From Oscillospiraceae bacterium (GTDB taxonomy: Bacteria > Bacillota > Clostridia > Oscillospirales > Oscillospiraceae): 7,133 bases of DNA. The stretch spans positions 1 through 7,133 of the forward strand of contig JAFQSI010000353.1 in assembly GCA_017409645.1 (NCBI GenBank). Direction: 5' to 3'. How positions within the stretch are numbered: position 1 is the stretch's first letter; every line of letters starts with the position of its first letter. Position numbers and translations under genes: made by a program. Under the pieces are notes generated by a model. It saw nothing but the letters and a program-made list of their open reading frames with translations. It did no database searches and had not been told where the DNA came from. Shown here in pieces: positions 1 to 5,851 of this stretch.

Positions 1-808
<808 letters not shown>

Positions 809-819
<11 letters not shown>

Positions 820-1429
820 TTCTGTCTCATCGTCCCCGGACCGGATGGGCCGGTATTTGGTCAAATTCTCCGACGGAAGCCATATGAAGCTCTACCGCCA
901 GACGGTGGAGGACTTCCGGCTGTACCCCGGTATGGAGATCGAGGATCTGGATGCCCTGCGGGAGCGGGACGGCACCTATTCCGCAAAAATGCGGGCGGTG
1001 CGGATCGTCTCCGCCGCCGCCGTGTCGAAGCGGGATCTGGAAAACCGGCTGGTCCGCAAGGGCGAGACGGAGGAACAGGCGAAGGAGGCTGTCCGGTGGC
1101 TGTCGGAGCTGAACCTGGTGGACGACCGCCAGACCGCGAAGCAGATCGTGGCCCAGTGCGTCCGCAAGGGCTACGGCCTGAGCCGGGCGAAGCAGGCCCT
1201 CTATGAAAAGCAGATCCCCAAGCAGCTTTGGGAGGAAGCCCTGGAGGGCTACCCGGACCAGACGGACGCCATCGTGCGGTTGCTTCAGCAGAAGCTGCGG
1301 GATCCCGGGGACCCCAAACAGGTCCGCCGGGCCATCGACGCGGCGCTGCGCCGGGGACACAGCTACGGCGACGTGAAACGGGCGCTGGAGCAGATCGGAA
1401 CAGAATCAGATTTTGAAGAGGAATATTGA
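809..1429 (+). CDS. recX: Regulatory protein RecX
   Basis: RecX binds RecA filaments and modulates (usually inhibits) recombinase and coprotease activity; recX commonly follows recA. The product is 206 aa. It opens with a short beta-rich segment (MRIDSVSSSPDRMGRYLVKF) typical of Firmicute RecX. Helical repeats follow, with signature stretches VSKRDLENRLVRKGE (about residues 72-86), LSELNLVDDRQTAKQIV (98-114) and a third repeat around QVRRAIDAALRRG (171-183); the tail is acidic (DFEEEY). I chose ATG 809; GTG 806 directly before it would add one residue, and an internal ATG at 845 would remove the conserved N-terminal strand. No convincing Shine-Dalgarno precedes either start. The 11-base overlap with the recA stop suggests translational coupling to recA, which is inference. 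rimO begins right after the stop. Confidence 0.93.
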
Positions 1430-2758
1430 ATGGCAAAAATTGGTTTTATTTCCCTGGGCTGCGCTAAGAACCAGGTGGACTGCGAACGGATGATGTATCG
1501 GGTCCAGGAGGCGGGCCACAGTGTGGAAGCCGAGCTGGTGGGCACCGATGTGGTGGTCATCAACACCTGCGGCTTCATCGATTCGGCGGCGAGTGAAGCC
1601 ATCGACAACATTTTGCAGACCGCCCGGCTCAAGGAGGCCGGTCTGGTGGGCAAGATCCTGGTCACCGGCTGCCTGAGCCAGCGGTATCAGGAGGAGATCC
1701 TGAAGGAGATGCCCGAGGTGGACGGCATCCTGGGCACCGGCTCCTACACCGAGATCGTCCCCGCCATCGAAAAGCTTCTGGAGGATGAGCAGGTCGTCGA
1801 TTTCGGCGACATCGACGCGCCCGAGGAGGAGTGCGGCCGCGTGCTGACCACTCCCGAGCATTACGCTTACTTAAAGATCGCCGAGGGCTGCGACAACAAG
1901 TGCGCCTACTGCGTCATCCCCTCCCTGCGGGGCAAGTTCCGCTCCCGGACCCTGGACGATGTGCTGTATGAGGCACGGGTCCTGGCTCACGAGGGCGTGA
2001 AGGAGATGATCGTGGTGGCCCAGGACACCAGCCGCTACGGCACCGACCTGGGCGATGGAAAGCGCCTGCTGCCCACCCTTCTGAAGGAGCTGTGCGCCAT
2101 CGAGGATCTGCACTGGGTCCGGCTGCACTATGTCTATCCCGACGAGATCGACGAGGAGCTGATTGAGGTCATGGCCTCCGAGCCGAAGATCGTCAAATAT
2201 CTGGACATCCCCATCCAGCACTGCAACTCGGAAATCCTCGAGAAGATGAACCGCCGGGGCAACGGCGAGTACCTGCGCTGGCTGCTGACCCACCTGCGGG
2301 AGAAGATCCCCGGGCTGGTGCTGCGCTCCTCCATCATCACCGGTCTGCCTGGCGAGGGGGAGGAGGAATTCCGGGAGCTGTGTCAGTTCCTCAAGGACAT
2401 GCGCATGGAGCGGGTGGGCGCTTTCCCCTTCAGCCCCCAGGAGGGCAGCGAGGCCGCCAAAATGGAGCATGTGGACTTCGAGGTGGCCCAGGAGCGGGCC
2501 CAGATCGTCGAGGAGCTGCAGTCGCGGATCATGGACGACTGGAACGATTCCATGGTGGGCCGGGACCTGGAGGTCCTGGTGGACGGCTATGACGAGGAGC
2601 TGGGCCAGTTCCACGGCCGCAGCTACGCCGATTCTCCCGATGTGGACGGCCGGGTGTGGATCGCCTGCGATGAGCCCCTGCGGGAGGGCAATTTTGTGAT
2701 GGTACATATCGACGGCAGCGCCGAGGGCGAGCTGACCGGTTATCTTTTGGAGGAATAA
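1430..2758 (+). CDS. rimO: Ribosomal protein S12 methylthiotransferase RimO
   Basis: RimO is a radical-SAM enzyme with two [4Fe-4S] clusters that adds a beta-methylthio group to the conserved aspartate of ribosomal protein S12 (Asp88/89 in E. coli numbering). The 442-aa product has the full family layout. The N-terminal UPF0004 domain begins KIGFISLGCAKNQVD and carries three cluster cysteines, Cys11, Cys47 (NTCGFI) and Cys81 (GCLSQRY). The radical-SAM core has the CxxxCxxC motif at Cys154, Cys158 and Cys161 (EGCDNKCAYC), followed by IPSLRGKFRSR, and a TRAM RNA/protein-binding domain occupies about 375-440. The SLGCAKN and IPSLRG stretches favour RimO over the tRNA enzyme MiaB. The ATG directly follows the recX stop (TGAATG), with a GAGG-containing Shine-Dalgarno at about 1417-1422 inside the end of recX. 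It is probably co-transcribed with recA-recX and pgsA. No residue is obviously missing. Confidence 0.97.
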   Translation: MAKIGFISLGCAKNQVDCERMMYRVQEAGHSVEAELVGTDVVVINTCGFIDSAASEAIDNILQTARLKEAGLVGKILVTGCLSQRYQEEILKEMPEVDGILGTGSYTEIVPAIEKLLEDEQVVDFGDIDAPEEECGRVLTTPEHYAYLKIAEGCDNKCAYCVIPSLRGKFRSRTLDDVLYEARVLAHEGVKEMIVVAQDTSRYGTDLGDGKRLLPTLLKELCAIEDLHWVRLHYVYPDEIDEELIEVMASEPKIVKYLDIPIQHCNSEILEKMNRRGNGEYLRWLLTHLREKIPGLVLRSSIITGLPGEGEEEFRELCQFLKDMRMERVGAFPFSPQEGSEAAKMEHVDFEVAQERAQIVEELQSRIMDDWNDSMVGRDLEVLVDGYDEELGQFHGRSYADSPDVDGRVWIACDEPLREGNFVMVHIDGSAEGELTGYLLEE

Positions 2759-2762
2759 AGAA

Positions 2763-3299
2763 ATGACTACTGCAAGTAAGATCACCCTGGCCCGGGTCGC
2801 CATGATCCCGGCCTATCTGGTCACCATGTACCTCTCCGGCGGCGCAGCCGGAATGTGGATGTATGTCTCCCTGGGCATCTTCATCATTGCCAGTCTGACG
2901 GACTACGTCGACGGCCAGATCGCCCGCAAGTGCAACCAGGTCAGCGATTTCGGCAAGTTCCTGGATCCCCTGGCGGACAAGCTGCTGACCATCGCCTGTA
3001 TGTGCATGATGACGGAGTGGGGCATGATGCCCGCCTGGGCGCTGATGATCGTGCTGACCCGGGAATTCGCCGTCACCGGCCTGCGTCTGGTGGCTGTTCA
3101 GAACGGCACCGTCATCGCCGCCGGCTGGTCCGGCAAGGTTAAGACCGCCTCCACCATGGTGGGCCTGTGCTTCGTGATGGCATTCCCCACCGTCTCCTGG
3201 CTGGTCAATGCTGTGGTGTGGATGATCGTCGTCACCACCCTCTATTCCGGCATGGAGTATTTCGTCCAGAACTGGAAGTGCCTGGGACTGAGCAAGTAA
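2763..3299 (+). CDS. pgsA: CDP-diacylglycerol--glycerol-3-phosphate 3-phosphatidyltransferase
   Basis: This integral membrane enzyme makes phosphatidylglycerophosphate from CDP-diacylglycerol and glycerol-3-phosphate, the committed step to phosphatidylglycerol and cardiolipin. The 178-aa product has the complete CDP-alcohol phosphotransferase signature D-x2-D-G-x2-A-R-x8-G-x3-D-x3-D: Asp47, Asp50, Gly51, Ala54, Arg55, Gly64, Asp68 and Asp72. The stretch TREFAVTGLRLVA (99-111) is characteristic of PgsA rather than phosphatidylserine synthase. Hydrophobic segments lie at roughly 10-24, 31-46, 74-98, 104-121 and 131-162. The length is normal for the family. A GGAGG at 2749-2753, inside the last codons of rimO, gives 9-base spacing to this ATG, and only 4 bases separate the two genes. 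A hairpin terminator follows the stop. Confidence 0.96.
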   Translation: MTTASKITLARVAMIPAYLVTMYLSGGAAGMWMYVSLGIFIIASLTDYVDGQIARKCNQVSDFGKFLDPLADKLLTIACMCMMTEWGMMPAWALMIVLTREFAVTGLRLVAVQNGTVIAAGWSGKVKTASTMVGLCFVMAFPTVSWLVNAVVWMIVVTTLYSGMEYFVQNWKCLGLSK

Positions 3300-3317
3300 A
3301 TATATTTATTTGAATGT

Positions 3318-3348
3318 AGGGAACGGCCTTAAGTGCCGTTCCCTTTCT
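3318..3348 (+). terminator. Intrinsic terminator after pgsA
   Basis: A perfect 10-bp stem (3318-3327 AGGGAACGGC paired with 3335-3344 GCCGTTCCCT) has a 7-base loop and is followed by a short T-rich stretch (TTCT). It lies 18 bases past the pgsA stop and before the next promoter, so it probably ends the recA-recX-rimO-pgsA transcript. The T-tract is short and interrupted, so termination may be partial. Confidence 0.8.
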
Positions 3349-3392
3349 GCATACCCTACGGGAACATTTCCGTTCTTCCATCATAGGATGAC

Positions 3393-3422
3393 TTGACAAA
3401 CCCATGTATCCAGTGGTACAAT
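3393..3422 (+). promoter_or_regulatory. Sigma-A-type promoter for the T-box/cysE/cysS/polA unit
   Basis: The -35 is a perfect TTGACA (3393-3398). An 18-base spacer leads to the -10 TACAAT (3417-3422), one mismatch from consensus. A TG dinucleotide at 3414-3415 makes it an extended -10. Transcription is predicted to start at about 3428-3430, just before the T-box leader. It is the only strong promoter I see between the pgsA terminator and the end of the window. Confidence 0.85.
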
Positions 3423-3589
3423 CAAGGAACAGTTGCATATCGCGTTGAACGGAAAGAGTAATCCCATCGCAACCATCAGAGAGTCTGGGTCACCGGCTGA
3501 AAGCCCGGACAGGGGAGAGGGGTGAAAGTGCGTCCGGGAGCGAAGGGTAGCACCCCGCGTGGCTCTGCGTCATGGGCTGAGTGATAAAA

Positions 3590-3618
3590 AAGAGTGGAAC
3601 CGCGATCTGTCGCCTCTT
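3590..3618 (+). promoter_or_regulatory. T-box antiterminator
   Basis: Helix A1 pairs AAGAG (3590-3594) with CTCTT (3614-3618). The 7-base bulge TGGAACC (3595-3601) is the tRNA acceptor-end binding site. Helix A2 pairs GCGA (3602-3605) with TCGC (3610-3613) around a 4-base loop. This is the textbook T-box antiterminator shape. Bases 3611-3618 are also needed by the terminator stem, so the two folds exclude each other. Confidence 0.92.
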
Positions 3619-3648
3619 GTACTTATGGTAGTACAGGGGGCGTTTTTT
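3611..3648 (+). terminator. Conditional T-box terminator
   Basis: The stem CGCCTCTTGTAC (3611-3622) pairs with GTACAGGGGGCG (3631-3642) over 12 bp, including two G-U pairs. The loop is 8 bases and six T residues follow at 3643-3648. This is a strong intrinsic terminator expected to form when tRNA-Cys is charged, cutting off cysE-cysS-polA expression. Confidence 0.93.
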
Positions 3649-3661
3649 GTTCAACATTTCT

Positions 3662-3795
3662 GTAGGGGAGGGTCATGACCCTCCCGGAGATTTTGCACAG
3701 CAAAATCTCTTCGCCGCAAGGCGAAAAAGGTAATCTCTCCGTGAAAAATCCGAAAATCTCCGATTTTCGGCGGGAGGGTCATGACCCTCCCCTAC
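3662..3795. repeat. 134-bp palindromic MITE-like repeat element
   Basis: Perfect 24-bp terminal inverted repeats occupy 3662-3685 and 3772-3795. The outer end reads GTAGGGGAGGG, and the inner 20 bases of each repeat (3666-3685 and 3772-3791) are themselves a complete palindrome centred on TCATGA. Inside lie three more perfect hairpins. The first has 10-bp arms at 3687-3696 and 3700-3709. The second, TTCGCC-GCAA-GGCGAA at 3710-3725, has a GNRA-type tetraloop. The third has 9-bp arms at 3750-3758 and 3762-3770. It has no coding capacity of its own, consistent with a non-autonomous miniature element or intergenic REP-like unit. I see no clear target-site duplication. It sits wholly between the T-box terminator and the cysE ribosome binding site, so it is transcribed as part of the 5' leader. 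Mobility is inferred from structure only. Confidence 0.85.
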
Positions 3796-3808
3796 GGCTT
3801 CATTTGAG

Positions 3809-3814
3809 AGGAGG
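3809..3814 (+). promoter_or_regulatory. Ribosome binding site that fixes the cysE start
   Basis: AGGAGG at 3809-3814 is an ideal Shine-Dalgarno, 7 bases upstream of the TTG at 3822. No ATG or GTG lies at a suitable distance in the cysE frame. This decides for the TTG start over the in-frame ATG at 3675, which falls inside the repeat element. Confidence 0.85.
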
Positions 3815-3821
3815 AATCTGT

Positions 3822-4433
3822 TTGCATTTGAAGGAAACCCTGGAAGCCTATCAGAAGAACGACCCGGCGGCCAGGTCGAAGCTGGAGGTCCTGCTTCTGT
3901 ACAACGGCCTGCACGCCATTATCATTTACCGGATCAGCCACTGGCTGTGGCAGCATCGATGTCGGTTTTTGGCGCGGCTTTTGAGCCAGCTTGCCAAGTG
4001 GCTGACGGGCGTGGAGATCCATCCCGCCGCCACCATCGGACGGCGGCTGGTCATCGACCACGGCACCGGCATCGTCGTCGGCGCCACCACCGAGATCGGC
4101 GACGACTGCCTGATCTACCAGGGCGTGACCCTGGGCGGCACCGGCGTCATGCAGGGCAAGCGCCACCCCACATTGGGCAACAATGTGATGGTGGGCAGCG
4201 GTGCCAAGGTCCTGGGACCCATCAAAATTGGAGATAATTCCCGTGTGGCGGCAAATTCCGTCGTCCTGCGGGAGGTCCCCGAAAATTCCACCGTGGTCGG
4301 CATCCCCGGCCGGGTGGTCCGCATCAACGGAGAAAAGACCGACCACATCCACACCCCCGACCCCATCGCCATGGAGTTGCAAAGTCTCCGTGAGCGCATT
4401 GAAACTTTGGAAAAATTACTGGAGGAGAAATAA
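3822..4433 (+). CDS. cysE: Serine O-acetyltransferase CysE
   Basis: CysE acetylates L-serine with acetyl-CoA to give O-acetylserine, the first step of cysteine synthesis in the cytoplasm. From the TTG start the product is 203 aa. It has a short helical N-terminal domain (YNGLHAIIIYRISHWLW, 27-43), then a left-handed beta-helix of hexapeptide repeats from about 64 (VEIHPAATIG). The family motif IDHGTGIVVGATTEIGD (78-94) carries the catalytic pair Asp79/His80 by analogy with E. coli Asp157/His158. GVTLGGTG (101-108), GKRHPT (112-117) and VVGIPGRVV (158-166) are also diagnostic. The size fits the short Firmicute type. The C-terminus is a charged heptad-like helix (MELQSLRERIETLEKLLEEK) and lacks the terminal isoleucine that docks into O-acetylserine sulfhydrylase in E. 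coli. The in-frame ATG at 3675 would add 49 residues translated from the repeat element and is rejected. cysS starts 2 bases after the stop. Confidence 0.96.
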   Translation: MHLKETLEAYQKNDPAARSKLEVLLLYNGLHAIIIYRISHWLWQHRCRFLARLLSQLAKWLTGVEIHPAATIGRRLVIDHGTGIVVGATTEIGDDCLIYQGVTLGGTGVMQGKRHPTLGNNVMVGSGAKVLGPIKIGDNSRVAANSVVLREVPENSTVVGIPGRVVRINGEKTDHIHTPDPIAMELQSLRERIETLEKLLEEK

Positions 4434-4435
4434 CC

Positions 4436-5851
4436 ATGTATCTGTATAATTCCCTGTCCCGCAAGAAGGAAAAATTCGTCCCCAACCACCCCGACGTCGT
4501 CAAGATGTACACCTGCGGCCCCACGGTCTACCACTACGCCCACATCGGCAACCTGCGCACCTACATCATGGAGGATGTGCTGGAGAAGGCCCTGCGCTAT
4601 GAGGGCTACAACGTCAAGCGCGTCATGAACATCACCGACGTGGGCCACCTGGCCTCCGATGCCGACACCGGCGAGGATAAGATGGTCAAGGGCGCCAAGC
4701 GGGAGAACAAGACCGTCATGGACATCGCCCGCTACTACACCGAGGCCTTCCAGGCCGACTGCCAGAAGCTGAACATCAAGTGGCCCGACATCGTGGAGCC
4801 TGCCACCAACTGCATCGACGAGTATATCCACATGGTCCAGACCCTTCTGGAGCAAGGCAAGGCCTACTTCGTCGGCGGCAACGTCTACTTCGACACCTCC
4901 ACCCTGGAGAAGTACTATGTCTTCAACGACCACGACGAGGAGGATCTGGCCACCGGCGTCCGCGAGGGCGTGGAGGAGGACACCAACAAGCGCAACAAGA
5001 ACGACTTCGTCCTCTGGTTCACCAAGTCCAAGTTCGAGGATCAGGCCCTGAAGTGGGATTCCCCCTGGGGCGTGGGCTACCCCGGCTGGCACATCGAATG
5101 CTCCTGCATCTCCATGAAGCACCTGGGCGAGGATCTGGACATCCACTGCGGCGGCATCGACAACGCCTTCCCCCACCACACCAACGAGATCGCCCAGTCT
5201 GAGGCCTACCTCGGCCACAAGTGGTGCAACTACTGGTTCCATGTGCGCCACCTGAATTCCGACAGCGGCAAAATGTCCAAGTCCAAGGGCGAGTTCCTGA
5301 CTGTCTCCCTGCTGGAGAAGAACGGCTACGATCCCATGGCCTACCGCCTGTTCTGCCTGCAGAGCCACTACCGCCGGAACCTGGTTTTCTCCTGGGAGAA
5401 CCTGGACAACGCTGCTGCCGCCTACGAGAAGCTGATCGCAAAGATCGCCACGCTGAAAAACGAGGGCGAGATCGAGCCGATGATGTTCGCAAGACTGAAG
5501 CAGCGCTTCGCCAAGGCTCTGGAGGGCGACCTGAATACCTCTGTGGCCGTCACCGCCGTCTATGACGTCCTGAAGGCCAAGACCACCGATGCCACCAAGC
5601 TGGCCCTGATCGCCGATTTTGACAAGGTTCTGTGTCTGAATCTGCTGTCCGCTGCCGAGAACCTGCGCAAGAAGCAGGCCGAGGAGGAGGCCGCCAACGC
5701 CGATCCCGAGATCGACGCCCTGGTCGCCGAGCGCACCGCCGCCAAGAAGGCCAAAAACTTCGCCGAGGCCGACCGGATCCGGGACCTGCTGAAGGAGCGG
5801 GGCATTGAGATCATCGACACCCCCCAGGGTGCCAAGTGGAGAAAGGTATGA
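4436..5851 (+). CDS. cysS: Cysteinyl-tRNA synthetase
   Basis: A class I aminoacyl-tRNA synthetase that charges tRNA-Cys. The 471-aa length is normal. The HIGH-type motif is HIGN at 36-39, within YAHIGNLRTY, and the KMSKS loop is at 279-283. The family's zinc site, which discriminates cysteine, is intact: Cys27 (TCGPTVY), Cys222 (GWHIECS), His247 and Glu251 (PHHTNEIAQSE), matching E. coli Cys28, Cys209, His234 and Glu238. The C-terminus has the usual anticodon-binding end, with AKNFAEADRIRDLLKERGI followed by DTPQGAKW. GGAGGAG (4421-4427), inside the end of cysE, is a good Shine-Dalgarno 8 bases from the ATG. The upstream T-box would raise expression when uncharged tRNA-Cys, the substrate of this enzyme, accumulates. 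The stop TGA overlaps the polA start as ATGA. Confidence 0.98.
   Translation: MYLYNSLSRKKEKFVPNHPDVVKMYTCGPTVYHYAHIGNLRTYIMEDVLEKALRYEGYNVKRVMNITDVGHLASDADTGEDKMVKGAKRENKTVMDIARYYTEAFQADCQKLNIKWPDIVEPATNCIDEYIHMVQTLLEQGKAYFVGGNVYFDTSTLEKYYVFNDHDEEDLATGVREGVEEDTNKRNKNDFVLWFTKSKFEDQALKWDSPWGVGYPGWHIECSCISMKHLGEDLDIHCGGIDNAFPHHTNEIAQSEAYLGHKWCNYWFHVRHLNSDSGKMSKSKGEFLTVSLLEKNGYDPMAYRLFCLQSHYRRNLVFSWENLDNAAAAYEKLIAKIATLKNEGEIEPMMFARLKQRFAKALEGDLNTSVAVTAVYDVLKAKTTDATKLALIADFDKVLCLNLLSAAENLRKKQAEEEAANADPEIDALVAERTAAKKAKNFAEADRIRDLLKERGIEIIDTPQGAKWRKV

Larger units (their letters stand above)
3429..3648 (+). promoter_or_regulatory. T-box riboswitch leader, cysteine-specific
   Basis: T-box leaders bind a specific tRNA and sense its charging: uncharged tRNA stabilises an antiterminator and lets transcription continue. 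The hallmark T-box AGAGTGGAACCGCG is at 3591-3604. Upstream, Stem I spans roughly 3450-3536. CGGA (3450-3453) pairs with TCCG (3533-3536) at its base, AGAGTA (3455-3460) faces the specifier loop, ATCCC (3461-3465) pairs with GGGGT (3519-3523), and the distal arm carries AGAGAGTCTGGGT and GGCTGAAAGCCCGGA. The specifier loop reads GAAAGTGCG, with the cysteine codon TGC at 3529-3531. The bulge reads TGGA, whose A would pair with discriminator U73; bacterial tRNA-Cys has U73. Both readings agree with the downstream cysE and cysS. In Bacillus subtilis a cysteine T-box also precedes cysE-cysS. The leader class is very secure; Stem I pairing was drawn by eye. Confidence 0.95.

Noticed and set aside
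1871..2803. Minus-strand open frame of 310 codons opposite rimO
   Set aside because: Its composition is low-complexity and V/L/A/H/Q-rich, it shows no known motif, and it is fully antisense to a gene with intact catalytic motifs.
3345..3392. Small gene or RNA between the pgsA terminator and the promoter
   Set aside because: No start codon with a ribosome binding site, no stable hairpin and no recognisable motif; it looks like plain spacer.
3527..3529. AGT (serine) as the T-box specifier
   Set aside because: It overlaps the TGC by one base and is one reading of the same loop, but downstream genes and the U73-compatible TGGA bulge favour tRNA-Cys; bacterial tRNA-Ser usually has a G discriminator.
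3662..3795. CRISPR array or phage attachment site
   Set aside because: The repeats are inverted, only two full-length copies exist, and there are no regular spacers; no integrase or direct-repeat att pair is present.
4115..5368. Long open frame of 417 codons on the minus strand across cysE and cysS
   Set aside because: It lies antisense to two well-supported genes, its predicted protein is repetitive and V/G/A/L-rich without a recognisable domain, and such frames are common opposite GC-rich coding sequence.
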